In this document: piece by piece, positions 1-8,614 of the stretch | Layout: the number at the start of each line of letters is the position of its first letter | Numbering within the stretch: position 1 is the stretch's first letter | Assembly (NCBI GenBank): GCA_049889355.1 | Contig: JBMHDN010000046.1 | Span: forward strand, 24,803-88,802 | DNA length: 64,000 nt | Reading direction: 5' to 3' | Source: JBMHDN01 sp049889355 | Lineage (GTDB): Bacteria > Pseudomonadota > Alphaproteobacteria > Puniceispirillales > Puniceispirillaceae | Program-made: the position numbers and the translations under genes | The notes under the pieces: model-generated | Databases searched by the model: none | The model's input: the letters and a program-made list of their open reading frames with translations, nothing else | Told to the model about the DNA's origin: nothing

Positions 1-64
1 AAAACCCTTAAAACAGCCATTTTGAGGTCTGTTCATTCTGTTCTTTTTTCCACAAGATGGATGA

Positions 65-1480
65 TTAGCGCGCCGAATCTGCATCAAATGACGCTGAGAT
101 AATCTCCCAAAAAGCGTCAGATGAGCGATGTTCAAGGCCCATAGTTAAAATCTCAGCTTTCAGCATGCTGGCGCTATGTTTGGACAGCCTGTTTTCAACA
201 TATTGGTCAAATTTAGTGATAAGTGCCGGATCACCAAGTGGTTTTTCCGGATCACCTGTGGCCTTTGTCAGTTCAGATTCGCGCTTTTCTCCATTTTTAA
301 ACTGCACCACCACCCGTGCAAAACGCTCATCTGGGAATCGGGCGCTGATCTCTGCTGTGTCGATCAGCTGGATTTTATCAGCAAGTGCGTGGATATCAGC
401 GCGTGCCAACATGTCATCCATCACATCAATAGGTCCAAATACGCGTCCTTCTGATTCGGCCACCAGCGCCGCCGCCACTGGCCAGCAGATAGAATATTGG
501 GCTTGGTCTGTGTCTTTTGGATGCGGTGCGGCAAGGCGCGTGGCTTCATGAAAAGTGTGAATTTGAACAGACTCTATCTGTTCTGGGTCTATCGGTGATT
601 GTGCATTTAAATCCAGTACCGCCTGTAAGGCAGGCTGGGCCCAGCGGCACACAGGCCAGGGTTTGAAATACATATCCATTATATGCCAAGCACTACCCAA
701 ATCCGTGAAGAGATGTGTTTCTGCTTCTGCTTCAATGGTAATGGCAGGTGCACCGGTGAAGCCGCGCCGCGCCATATCGGCTGCGCTGACCCCGACCATC
801 GCACCCCAGCCTGACCCGTCTTTTAAATTTGAGCTGTGATCAATCACCCGCATCATCTGGCTGCGCGGTCCATGATATTCTGCAATGCCGACAGCCTCGC
901 GCGTGGTGGCCTTATCCATGCCATAAATACGCGCGCCCAAAGCGGCCACAGCCAGTGCCACCCATGCGCCAGATGTATGATAATCAGACACGCTCTGATG
1001 CAAGGCCAGTCCGCAGCGAATGGCAAGCTCATAACCAACGGCTAAGTGAGTCAGCAGGGCCTTGCCATCTGTCTTATCTGATGTCCCTTTACCTTGCGCT
1101 TTATCGGCGGCCTCCAGCTGTGCCAAAAGCCCTGGCAAGACACCGCAGCCTGCATGGCCTTTTACCTGCTTATAGCCATCATGGGCATCGATAGAATCAA
1201 TCATCATGCCGCCAGCCAATGCGGCGCCAGCCGGGCTAGCAGAGCGGCCATCAAATAAAAGCGTGGCAGAGGGCATGCCATCACCAGCTGCCATCATAGT
1301 CGCGGCGTGATCAAGAGCAATCTGGGCTGATTTGGTCTGACGCCCGACCACTGCTACGCCAAGCAAATCAAGCAGACAGATACGTGCGCGCTGCTGCACA
1401 GCCTCTGGCAAATCATCCCAGCGGCAGTCATGCAAGAAATCATAAAATTCAGTCTTGCCTGTTAAGGTGGTGAAAGCCAT
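65..1480 (-). CDS. MmgE/PrpD family protein (2-methylcitrate dehydratase-like)
   Basis: A cytosolic protein of the MmgE/PrpD fold, whose known members dehydrate 2-methylcitrate or related acids. The N-terminal helix ending in LLDLLGVAVVG (about residues 37-46), the DAHDGYKQVKGHAG segment (about 98-111) and the MYFKPWPVCRWAQPALQA stretch are typical of the family, and the length of 472 residues is usual. An in-frame start exists further upstream at 1588, but ATG 1480 is preceded by GGGGAG and gives the normal family N-terminus. No prpB or prpC lies nearby, so the real substrate is unknown; many PrpD paralogues outside the methylcitrate cycle are uncharacterised. The gene stands alone, upstream of a tRNA gene on the other strand. 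Confidence 0.85.
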   Translation of the reverse strand: MAFTTLTGKTEFYDFLHDCRWDDLPEAVQQRARICLLDLLGVAVVGRQTKSAQIALDHAATMMAAGDGMPSATLLFDGRSASPAGAALAGGMMIDSIDAHDGYKQVKGHAGCGVLPGLLAQLEAADKAQGKGTSDKTDGKALLTHLAVGYELAIRCGLALHQSVSDYHTSGAWVALAVAALGARIYGMDKATTREAVGIAEYHGPRSQMMRVIDHSSNLKDGSGWGAMVGVSAADMARRGFTGAPAITIEAEAETHLFTDLGSAWHIMDMYFKPWPVCRWAQPALQAVLDLNAQSPIDPEQIESVQIHTFHEATRLAAPHPKDTDQAQYSICWPVAAALVAESEGRVFGPIDVMDDMLARADIHALADKIQLIDTAEISARFPDERFARVVVQFKNGEKRESELTKATGDPEKPLGDPALITKFDQYVENRLSKHSASMLKAEILTMGLEHRSSDAFWEIISASFDADSAR

Positions 1481-1719
1481 GGCTATCTGCATCTCCCCAT
1501 TATGCTGATTGCTGCCTATATGCTCAAAAAAGCTTGGCGCGGCTTTGCTAGATATGCAAGCTCTTTCACCTCTTGGTGATGTGATCACTCAGGCCCAAGA
1601 GGACGAAATATAAAACCACTGGTTTTTAGCGTGATATCCGGATTGATTCCTGCTGGGCTGTGGTGTAAGACTGTCGCCACTGTTCTTGTGAGCGCGTGAT
1701 GTCTTGCATCACCTTTTAT

Positions 1720-1805
1720 GGGGGTATGGTGAAATTGGTAAACACGCTGGATTCAAAATCCAGTGCCGTTAAGGCTTCTCGGTTCAAGTCCGAGTACCCC
1801 CACCA
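1720..1805 (+). tRNA. tRNA-Leu (anticodon CAA)
   Basis: An 86-nt class II tRNA. The acceptor arm GGGGGTA (1720-1726) pairs with TACCCCC (1795-1801), followed by discriminator A and an encoded CCA (1803-1805). The anticodon stem CTGGA/TCCAG closes a TTCAAAA loop, giving anticodon CAA. The long variable arm and the T arm with GGTTCAAGTCC are present. CAA reads the leucine codon UUG. Confidence 0.96.
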
Positions 1806-1957
1806 TAAAACAGCCGGCTGAAGAGATGCCAGATGGCTGGATATCAAGACAGCCGCATTCTGCCTATCTTCACCAGTTAACAAACTGCTATGTTGCAACA
1901 TGCGCTTTGGCTCTTATTGCAGCGCAATAGCTGTATGAACCAGATGGATGGCGCCTC

Positions 1958-2605
1958 ATGTCTTCTTCTAAACCAGCTTCATTTTTGGCGCGTCTGAGCG
2001 CGCTGCCTTTCCCAGGCAGAAACTGGCTGATTGCCCGTATGGATCAGGCGCTGAATGTCGCTGGCACGCCGGCTGCGCGGCGTTTTTTATATGGCTATAC
2101 CGCATTGGAGAGCGTGATTATTCCGATCCCCGCTGACCCGTTGCTGGTGGCCGCGGTGCTGGCCCAAAAACAACGCTGGCTGCAAATCGCGCTTTGGACA
2201 ACGATCTGGTCTGTCATCGGCGGGGTGGCCGGTTGGCTGTTGGGCTCTTTTTTGGGCACTGGTCTTTTCGCGCTGATAGAGATGTTGCCTGCCAGGCTGG
2301 CCCATGCCATTGCCGCTGAGGAGAAATTCAATGCAGTGGCAGAGGCCTATCAACAGCTGGGTATCTATCTGGTATTTATCGGCGCCTTCACCCCGCTGCC
2401 CTATAAGGTTATTGCGGTCAGTGCCGGGCTTTTTAATTTTGCAGTGCTGCCTTTTATTCTGACCTCGCTTATCGGGCGCGGGATGCGCTTTGTCTTAGTC
2501 TCTGCGCTTGTCCGCCATCACCGTGATCCAAAGAAAACCATTTTGCTCTTGTCGGTTCTGGCTGTTATCGTCCTTGGTAGTTACTGGCTATTAAAAGGTG
2601 TGTGA
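1958..2605 (+). CDS. YqaA/DedA-like (VTT domain) inner-membrane protein
   Basis: A 215-residue integral membrane protein resembling the YqaA branch of the DedA/VTT superfamily. The RFLYGYTALESVIIPIPADPL segment resembles the re-entrant Pro/acidic motif of the family; the G(x)3G-rich helix follows, and the second conserved motif FIGAFTPLPYKVIAVSAG lies around residues 145-162. Relatives are linked to membrane lipid scrambling or homeostasis, but for YqaA itself the function is not settled. The stop codon overlaps the dsbB start (TGATG), so the two are probably co-translated. Confidence 0.82.
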   Translation: MSSSKPASFLARLSALPFPGRNWLIARMDQALNVAGTPAARRFLYGYTALESVIIPIPADPLLVAAVLAQKQRWLQIALWTTIWSVIGGVAGWLLGSFLGTGLFALIEMLPARLAHAIAAEEKFNAVAEAYQQLGIYLVFIGAFTPLPYKVIAVSAGLFNFAVLPFILTSLIGRGMRFVLVSALVRHHRDPKKTILLLSVLAVIVLGSYWLLKGV

Positions 2606-3099
2606 TGCTTCGGATTTGGGCTTTGATACCGCCACGCTTTATCTGCCTCCTGATAGCAGCTGCTTCAGCGGACCTCTTGATCATTGCCCTTGCCTTTGAA
2701 CATATTGGCGGCTATCTGCCCTGCAGCTTATGTATCGCCCAGCGCTGGCCGCATTTATTTATAATCCTCTTTGGCCTTGCCGGGTTTATTTTTCACCAGC
2801 CAAAACAACATCTGGCTATTCAGGGGCTGCTGGCCTTTGCGATCGCTGGTATTGCCTTATATCATGTCGGGGTAGAGCAGTCTTGGTGGGCTGGTCCTTC
2901 TGGGTGTAGCTCAAATTTAGATACTAGCGATCTCTCCAGCCTCACCGATGCGCTGCTGGCTGCACCGATGGTCAAATGTGATGAAATTGCTTGGTCCTTT
3001 ATCGGGCTTTCTATGGCAGGCTGGCATATGCTGGCCAGCCTTGCGCTATCGGGACTGGCACTTGCCGGCTATATGAAGGCCCGTGCATCGACCCAATAA
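2605..3099 (+). CDS. dsbB: Disulfide bond formation protein DsbB
   Basis: A quinone-linked inner-membrane oxidase that would reoxidise DsbA. The 164-residue protein has about four membrane helices. The first periplasmic loop has the CxxC pair at Cys40/Cys43 (PCSLCIAQRW) and the second has Cys101 and Cys125, spaced as in DsbB. ATG 2605 overlaps the preceding stop by one base; a GTG three bases earlier is also possible. The TAA stop lies inside the perfect palindrome at 3090-3107. The next gene is COQ7, for the ubiquinone that DsbB uses as electron acceptor. No dsbA is in the window. Confidence 0.92.
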   Translation: MLRIWALIPPRFICLLIAAASADLLIIALAFEHIGGYLPCSLCIAQRWPHLFIILFGLAGFIFHQPKQHLAIQGLLAFAIAGIALYHVGVEQSWWAGPSGCSSNLDTSDLSSLTDALLAAPMVKCDEIAWSFIGLSMAGWHMLASLALSGLALAGYMKARASTQ

Positions 3100-3107
3100 A
3101 TTGGGTC
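3090..3107. repeat. Perfect inverted repeat spanning the dsbB stop codon
   Basis: GACCCAAT and ATTGGGTC flank a central AA and enclose the TAA stop of dsbB. With almost no loop it is more likely a DNA palindrome than an RNA hairpin, and it has no following T tract. Function unknown. Confidence 0.5.
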
Positions 3108-3138
3108 CGGTTATGAAGAGGGATAAAGAGGGTATAGG

Positions 3139-3657
3139 ATGGATAAAAAGAGACTGGCTGAATGTTTGCGGGTCAACCATGCAGGTGAACGCGCCGCCCA
3201 GACGATTTATCAAGGCCAATTGGCAGTGTTAAAAAACCGGCCTGAAGCAGCCGAAATCCAGCATATGATGGAACAGGAAAAAGAGCATCTTGATACATTT
3301 GACAGGCTGTTAAATGAGTATAAGGTGCGGCCGTCATTGCTTGATCCGGTCTGGGGCGCGGCTGGTTTTGCCCTTGGTGCGGCCACCGCGCTGATGGGCC
3401 CCAAAGCGGCCATGGCCTGTACGATTGCAGTAGAAGAGGTAATAGGCACCCATTATCAGGATCAGGTTTCTGATTTAGAAGCAAATGCACAAGAACCAGA
3501 ATTGACCTCAACACTCGCTCGCTTCAGAGATGAAGAGCTAGAGCACCGCGATATTGCGATTGACCATGAAGGCGAAAAAGCCACGGCCTATCCGGTACTG
3601 CGCCAGATTATTCAGACAGGCTGCCGGACTGCGATTAAAATTGCAGAGAAAATCTAG
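3139..3657 (+). CDS. coq7: COQ7-type 3-demethoxyubiquinol 3-hydroxylase
   Basis: A di-iron monooxygenase for the C6 hydroxylation step of ubiquinone synthesis. The ligands of the two-fold EXXH repeat are visible: Glu17 in HAGERAA, Glu47/His50 in EQEKEH, Glu99/Glu100 in VEEVIGTHY and Glu133/His136 in DEELEH. At 172 residues it matches the short alphaproteobacterial form, which replaces UbiF of enteric bacteria. The start is preceded by a purine-rich GGGTATAGG stretch. The 39-bp gap after dsbB contains two near-identical AGAGGG decamers and no terminator, so it is probably in the dsbB operon. Confidence 0.93.
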   Translation: MDKKRLAECLRVNHAGERAAQTIYQGQLAVLKNRPEAAEIQHMMEQEKEHLDTFDRLLNEYKVRPSLLDPVWGAAGFALGAATALMGPKAAMACTIAVEEVIGTHYQDQVSDLEANAQEPELTSTLARFRDEELEHRDIAIDHEGEKATAYPVLRQIIQTGCRTAIKIAEKI

Positions 3658-3704
3658 CAAGCTCTAGACCAAAATACAGGCCGTATCATCAGCGCCAGTA
3701 ATTT

Positions 3705-4355
3705 TCAGCGCCGGTAATAATTGGGCGTGGTCGCATTGCTGAGTTTGGGTACAGGCTGAAAATCTGGATTGTCATTTTCAAGCTCGATATCCCAATAGAG
3801 ATAGTCAGACCAGGTGTGATGCAGATGGTTTGGCGGAAAACGCCGGCCATTTTCCTGGAGCTGAAAAGTGTTGGGGGCAATCGGTTTGCGGATAGGGTGC
3901 ATGCCACATTTTTCCGGCATTTTATTGGCCTTTATCAGATTACATCTGGTGCAGGCCGCCACCACATTCTGCCAGTTGGTGCCACCACCTCTGGAGCGCG
4001 GTATCACATGATCAAAGGTGAGCTCGTTAGCCGGAAAGCTGCTGGCACAATATTGACAGCTAAAGCTGTCACGTAAAAACACATTAAAACGGGTGAAAGC
4101 AGGCTGGCGCGATTGCACCACATATTCTTTCAAGGCAATCACCGATGGCAGCTGCATTTCAAAAGAAGGCGAGCTGACCAGCTGGTCATATTCCTGAACG
4201 ATATTGACCCTGTCGAGAAAGACCGCTTTGATCGCATCCTGCCAGCTCCATAAAGAGAGCGGGAAATAGCTAAGCGGCCTGAAATCTGCATTAAGCACCA
4301 ATGCTGGTGGCAGGCTGCCTGCGGTTGATGTGGCATTTGGCAACATATCTGTCAT
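3705..4355 (-). CDS. HNH endonuclease family protein
   Basis: A 216-residue HNH protein. The zinc-stabilised fold is shown by Cys100/Cys103 (CQYC) and Cys135/Cys138 (CTRC), with the catalytic LTFDHVIPRSRGG (Asp115-His116) and Asn130 between them. The N-terminal NADFRPLSYFPLSLWSWQDA segment is a conserved part of this chromosomal HNH family, found as a single gene in many bacteria and not tied to phage. ATG 4355 has AGGAG ten bases upstream and was preferred over an in-frame start at 4421. Substrate and role are unknown. Confidence 0.88.
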   Translation of the reverse strand: MTDMLPNATSTAGSLPPALVLNADFRPLSYFPLSLWSWQDAIKAVFLDRVNIVQEYDQLVSSPSFEMQLPSVIALKEYVVQSRQPAFTRFNVFLRDSFSCQYCASSFPANELTFDHVIPRSRGGGTNWQNVVAACTRCNLIKANKMPEKCGMHPIRKPIAPNTFQLQENGRRFPPNHLHHTWSDYLYWDIELENDNPDFQPVPKLSNATTPNYYRR

Positions 4356-4539
4356 GTGAGAAATGCTCCTATCCGTAAAACTACTACACCAGAGAAAAAC
4401 GCAGAAATCAACCACGCTCACTATATCTTGTGTGTATGATGGATAGTCTAACTCAACTTCTTGACAAATATATGACGTGATGATGATGCGCAGGCCGTCT
4501 TTTCAAAAGGCGGAATAGTGAGGTCAGATTTCATGCAGC

Positions 4540-5292
4540 TCACGCAGTGATATGCTGACAAAAAGAGACCAGCCGGCCCAGCATCGCCTCATCTATCCCA
4601 TGGCCTGTATGCGGGCTGTGCAGCAGATCAGGCGCATAACCCAATGCAGCCAGTTTTTCAGCTGCATCATGACAGGCTTCTATGGGCACAACCTCATCAC
4701 GCGCGCCATGGGTGAGCAAAATAGGCAGTGGCATATCACCTGCGGCTTGATAATCATCAGCCGTTGGCAAGCCGCCTGAGAGGCAGGCCAAGCCAGCCGG
4801 TCGTTCAGCTGTGCTAAGCCCGGCTGCCAGCGTCATCATCCCGCCTTGAGAAAACCCGCCCAGCACAATATGCGAGACAGGGATATTAAAGGCTGCAGAT
4901 GCTGAGCTTAAAATCAGATGGATCAAAGCGCGTGTCTTTTTTGCGGCCTCTGGGACCGCGCGCCTGTCAACCTGCATGCCAAAGCCGGTTTCATCTGGGG
5001 TAAAGCTGAGTTCAAACCACTGACGCCCAGCTGGATTCATTGAACAGATTTCAGGGGCATTGACCGCCAGAAAATCGAAATTCGGCAAGTCAGGCTGCAT
5101 CAAGGGAAATAGACCAGCCAAATCTTGTGCATCTGCGCCCCATCCATGTAGCAAGATGAGCATATAGCGCGGCTGATCTTGGTCTGTGCCATCTTGATTG
5201 GCGGCGGGCAGCGTAAACCCCTCAAAGTGATCAGATGGGGAAGCAGATACTGACGAAGATGAAACTGGAAGATGAATTGATTTTAACGCCAT
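4540..5292 (-). CDS. Phospholipase/carboxylesterase family alpha/beta hydrolase
   Basis: A 250-residue cytosolic serine hydrolase of the carboxylesterase/YpfH type. The oxyanion segment LLHGWGADAQD (about 48-58), nucleophile GGFSQGG (Ser148), acid Asp199 (HGARDEVVP) and base His231 (HTGHGID) form a full triad. No signal peptide is seen. The upstream minus-strand sequence TATTATATAAGAG ends only about ten bases before the ATG, which would give a very short or absent leader; this is inference. It is divergent from gluQ. Confidence 0.85.
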   Translation of the reverse strand: MALKSIHLPVSSSSVSASPSDHFEGFTLPAANQDGTDQDQPRYMLILLHGWGADAQDLAGLFPLMQPDLPNFDFLAVNAPEICSMNPAGRQWFELSFTPDETGFGMQVDRRAVPEAAKKTRALIHLILSSASAAFNIPVSHIVLGGFSQGGMMTLAAGLSTAERPAGLACLSGGLPTADDYQAAGDMPLPILLTHGARDEVVPIEACHDAAEKLAALGYAPDLLHSPHTGHGIDEAMLGRLVSFCQHITA

Positions 5293-5392
5293 TGCAGAAC
5301 TCTTATATAATAGGGTATGGCTATGACCCTAATCACAAAATTTTGCCCTGCAAAGGCGCGATTTTACACATGCTGAATAAAAGATATCTGCT

Positions 5393-6253
5393 GTGACATC
5401 ACCTCTTTACAAAACGCGCTTTGCCCCCTCGCCCACAGGCCATCTGCATATGGGGCATGCCTATTCAGCGCTGGTGGCCTTTGAGGCAGTGAACAGAGAT
5501 CCGGCGCGTTTTTGCCTGCGCATCGATGATTTGGATCACACACGTTGCAGACCAGAATATGTGCGCCAATTAGAAGATGACCTCAGCTGGCTTGGCCTGT
5601 CATGGCAGGCACAACCGCTCTGGCAGAGCAAGCGGCTAAGCCGGTATCAAGAGGCCTTAGCGCGTTTAAAAGAAGACGGGCTGATTTATCCATGTTTTCT
5701 CAGCCGCAAAGAATTAAACAGCCTGCTTTCTGCCCCGCATGACACGGCTGTGCCTGCCCCGCATACACGCGATTTGCTCAGCCCGCTAGAGCATGAGAGA
5801 CGCAGCCTAAGCGGCGATGCGCCTGCCTGGCGCCTCGATATGAAAAAGGCTATTGCGCTGGCTCAGCAAAAAACCGGCAGCACCACGCCGTTTGTGCGGC
5901 ATAACCGAGATGGCAGCATTTGTGCGATACAGCCTGATTTATTTGGCGATATTGTCATTGCGCGCAAAGATATCGGTGCTTCTTATCATCTGAGTGTGGT
6001 GCTGGATGATGCAGATAGCCAAATCGATTTGGTTGTCAGAGGGCAGGATTTGGAAAGCGCGACAGATATTCATATCTTGTTGCAGATTTTACTGGATTTG
6101 CCGCAGCCTGCCTATCATCACCATCGCTTGATCTGTGATGCAGATGGCAAGCGACTGGCCAAACGCGATGATGCACGATCTATTCTGGCCTATCGCAATC
6201 AGGGCATGTCTGCTGAGGCATTCATCGCTTTATTGCCTGATTTACGAGGATAA
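5393..6253 (+). CDS. gluQ: Glutamyl-Q tRNA(Asp) synthetase
   Basis: It glutamylates the queuosine at position 34 of tRNA-Asp. The protein is the catalytic half of a glutamyl-tRNA synthetase: FAPSPTGHLHMGHA contains the HIGH motif (His19-His22) and GKRLAKR near residues 253-258 is the KMSKS equivalent. At 286 residues it has no room for an anticodon-binding domain, which defines this family. Only one cysteine (YPCFLSRKEL) remains where E. coli GluQRS has a zinc site, so zinc binding is doubtful. The start is GTG; the upstream ATG is out of frame. Confidence 0.92.
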   Translation: MTSPLYKTRFAPSPTGHLHMGHAYSALVAFEAVNRDPARFCLRIDDLDHTRCRPEYVRQLEDDLSWLGLSWQAQPLWQSKRLSRYQEALARLKEDGLIYPCFLSRKELNSLLSAPHDTAVPAPHTRDLLSPLEHERRSLSGDAPAWRLDMKKAIALAQQKTGSTTPFVRHNRDGSICAIQPDLFGDIVIARKDIGASYHLSVVLDDADSQIDLVVRGQDLESATDIHILLQILLDLPQPAYHHHRLICDADGKRLAKRDDARSILAYRNQGMSAEAFIALLPDLRG

Positions 6254-6318
6254 ACTGCGACATATTGTGCGTTTTTTAAAAAAATTGCAAAATCACGGTT
6301 TTTTTTGATGCGCATCGC

Positions 6319-6349
6319 TTGACTTTCTATCAGCAGAAGCGCATATAAC
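6319..6349 (+). promoter_or_regulatory. Sigma-70-type promoter of the small RNA
   Basis: TTGACT at 6319-6324 is followed after 18 bases by ATATAA (6343-6348), or after 19 bases by TATAAC. Transcription would begin near 6352-6356, just before the first hairpin of the small RNA. Confidence 0.7.
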
Positions 6350-6351
6350 GC

Positions 6352-6420
6352 ACCGCACAAAGATTTTGTGTGTTTCCTCCCTGAACTTGGTCGTGCCCTG
6401 TCGGTCACGACCTTTTTTTT
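6352..6420 (+). ncRNA. suhB/mmgR (alpha-r8) family small RNA
   Basis: A transcript of about 65-70 nt with its own promoter and terminator. Hairpin 1 is CACAAA-GAT-TTTGTG (6356-6370). A single-stranded spacer holds TTTCCTCCCTGAACTT (6373-6388). Hairpin 2, GGTCGTG (6389-6395) with CACGACC (6406-6412), is followed by eight T. From memory, the decamer UUUCCUCCCU between two stems is the hallmark of the alphaproteobacterial alpha-r8 family (mmgR in Sinorhizobium, suhB in Rfam). It is complementary to Shine-Dalgarno sequences, so pairing with mRNA ribosome-binding sites is likely. In Sinorhizobium mmgR limits polyhydroxybutyrate storage; the target here is unknown. Confidence 0.82.
6389..6420 (+). 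terminator. Intrinsic terminator of the small RNA
   Basis: The seven-base-pair stem GGTCGTG/CACGACC has a ten-base loop and is followed by an uninterrupted T8 tract (6413-6420). Confidence 0.88.
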
Positions 6421-6518
6421 GGCTGAATTCTGGCTTTTTTTCTAAATTTGAAACCTATTGATGCGGTTTTGGAACCAATGTCTGGAGATGATAATTATTG
6501 TGCGTTGCACAAAATATA

Positions 6519-7703
6519 TCATGCCCTGATCATATTCATTTTCCATTGCAGCAACAGGCTGATGGCAATAATGGCGATAGGTCCCAGCGCACAATAGACC
6601 AAAATGGTCCAGCCAAACTGGCTGTGCAGCGCCCCTGCAAGCAAAGAGCAAAGCGCCACACAGGTGAAAATCACAAAATCAGCAACACCCTGCACCCGCC
6701 CTCTTTCAGCTGGCGCAGCAATAGAGGCAATGATGGAGGACCCGCCCACAAATAAGAAATTCCAACCCAGCCCCAGAAATACTAACGCCATCCAATAATG
6801 CCAGAAACCCTGACCAGCAAGAGCAGCAATAACGGTGAGCAGATAAAATATAACCCCGCCCAGCAAAATACGCTCAACGCCAAACCGGCTGATCAGCGCG
6901 CCGGTGAATAAGGAGGGCGCAAACATGGCGATCACATGCCATTGAATAACGCGTGCATTAGCTTCATTGCCAAGCTGGCTGATATTGACGATTTGCAGAG
7001 GGGTTGCGGTCATCAAGAATGTCATCAGCGCATAGCCAAGTGCAGCACAGACGAGCCCGACAATAAAACGCGGCATCGCCAGAAAGGCGCTTATTGGCCG
7101 CCCTGCCCCTTGCGAGAGATCAGGCTTTGGCAGATGCGCTGACGCCAGGACAAACAAGGCCACCAGCATAAAACCAGCTGAGACCAAAAAACAGCCTGCA
7201 TAAAGCGCCTCAGGGAATAAATCAAAGCTTCTGAAACTGATCTCAGGACCAATAAAAGCGGCCATCAGACCACCAATTAAAACAAGCGATAAGGCCCGGG
7301 GCTTGTCTTTATCCGAAACCGCATCAGCAGCTGCATAGCGATAGAATTGGGCGATCCCCTGACCAATGCCAAGCATGGTGGAGCCTGCCACAAACAGCAT
7401 GAACTGGCCGCTGAATACGCCATAGGCCTGAACCAAGCAGGAGATGATAGCCAGACATACACCGATGATAAAAATCGGCCGGCGGCCAAAATGCGCCATC
7501 AGCAAAGAGGCTGGCAGTGTGGAAAACATCACCGCTACAAATTGCAAGGATAAAGGCAGGGTGGCGAGCCAGGGCTGAGGGGCTAACACCCCGCCAACAA
7601 GGCCCGTATTGATGATATTCACATTCATCACCGTCATCATGACAGCTTGTGCTGCACCCATACGCCATACATTGGCTGGCAGCCCTTTGAGTAATGAAAG
7701 CAT
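6519..7703 (-). CDS. MFS transporter
   Basis: A 394-residue integral membrane protein with about twelve hydrophobic helices in two halves. The loop between helices 2 and 3 reads MAHFGRRPIFIIG, matching the major facilitator signature G-x-x-x-D/G-R-x-G-R-R/K in degenerate form, and a related segment ISRFGVERILLGG is in the second half. The ATG at 7703 has GAGG nine bases upstream. It lies 53 bp downstream of panC on the same strand, so read-through from the pantothenate operon is possible. The substrate cannot be told; a drug or metabolite exporter is most likely. Confidence 0.83.
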   Translation of the reverse strand: MLSLLKGLPANVWRMGAAQAVMMTVMNVNIINTGLVGGVLAPQPWLATLPLSLQFVAVMFSTLPASLLMAHFGRRPIFIIGVCLAIISCLVQAYGVFSGQFMLFVAGSTMLGIGQGIAQFYRYAAADAVSDKDKPRALSLVLIGGLMAAFIGPEISFRSFDLFPEALYAGCFLVSAGFMLVALFVLASAHLPKPDLSQGAGRPISAFLAMPRFIVGLVCAALGYALMTFLMTATPLQIVNISQLGNEANARVIQWHVIAMFAPSLFTGALISRFGVERILLGGVIFYLLTVIAALAGQGFWHYWMALVFLGLGWNFLFVGGSSIIASIAAPAERGRVQGVADFVIFTCVALCSLLAGALHSQFGWTILVYCALGPIAIIAISLLLQWKMNMIRA

Positions 7704-7756
7704 CTGTGTCTGCCTCGTTTTTGTCTGTCACATTTAACGGTAAAATCTGATAAGCA

Positions 7757-8614
7757 TCAGCCGATGGAAACGCCAATATTATCAATCAGCCTTGTCTGAC
7801 CAAGCCATACCGCCGCTAACAGCCGCGCCTGCCCAACCAGCTGACCATCCAGCTGATCAATGGGTGTCAGCGTTTCCGGCGCGACAAGCGTGACATAGTC
7901 AACAGACGCAAAACCATCTTGGTGCAATTTGCGCGTTGCTGCCTCTAACACCGCGCTGACAGGCCGGCCCTGTTGCATATCCGCTGCTGCCTCTTTCAGG
8001 CGTTGATACAATAATGGGGCTATCTGTGCGTGTTCAGGGGTCAGATATTGATTGCGTGAAGACAAGGCAAGCCCGTTTTCAGCCCGCACGGTTGCCAGCC
8101 CCTCTATCTGTATAGGGATATCTAAATCGCGCACCATTTGACGAATAACCGCCAATTGCTGATAGTCTTTCTCGCCAAACACTGCGATATCAGCTGGCAT
8201 GGCCATAAAGAGCTTGAGCACAACCGTCGCCACACCGCCAAAGAAATGCGGCCTAGCCTCAGCCTCCAGCCCAGTGGCCGCACCAGCCGGCACGACAGAT
8301 GTCGCATGATCACGGTGATAAAAAGAGGTGGGCGCAAAAAGGGCATGCACCTTATCAAGGGCGGCTATCTGGGTCATATCTGCCTCTAAGCCGCGCGGAT
8401 AGCGCTCAAAATCTTCACCGGCTGCAAATTGTGTGGGATTCACATAAATAGAGACCACCACCTTGTCAGCCATTGAGGCGGCATGACGCATCAGTGCCAG
8501 ATGCCCGTCATGGATACCGCCCATGGTTGGGACAAGGGCAACTTTCTGCCCCTCATTTTGCCATGTCCGGATGAGGCGGCAGATATCTTGCTTGTCTCTG
8601 ACCAGTTTCATCAT
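7757..8614 (-). CDS. panC: Pantoate--beta-alanine ligase (pantothenate synthetase)
   Basis: It joins pantoate and beta-alanine using ATP in the last step of pantothenate synthesis. The nucleotide-binding signature PTMGGIHDGHL (residues 29-39), VSIYVNPTQF, GEKDYQQL and the KMSKS-like LSSRNQYL are all present, and the length of 285 residues is normal. Its start codons (tandem ATGs) overlap the panB stop. The conserved PTMGALHEGHL reads PTMGGIHDGHL here, a mild variant with the catalytic His residues kept. Confidence 0.95.
   Translation of the reverse strand: MMKLVRDKQDICRLIRTWQNEGQKVALVPTMGGIHDGHLALMRHAASMADKVVVSIYVNPTQFAAGEDFERYPRGLEADMTQIAALDKVHALFAPTSFYHRDHATSVVPAGAATGLEAEARPHFFGGVATVVLKLFMAMPADIAVFGEKDYQQLAVIRQMVRDLDIPIQIEGLATVRAENGLALSSRNQYLTPEHAQIAPLLYQRLKEAAADMQQGRPVSAVLEAATRKLHQDGFASVDYVTLVAPETLTPIDQLDGQLVGQARLLAAVWLGQTRLIDNIGVSIG

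Noticed and set aside
829..1194. Plus-strand frame within the PrpD-like gene
   Set aside because: Shadow of the well-supported minus-strand gene; no ribosome-binding site or recognisable protein.
7324..7785. Minus-strand reading frame overlapping the MFS gene start
   Set aside because: It lies in another frame of a clear transporter gene, has a Cys/His-rich artefact-like product and crosses into panC.
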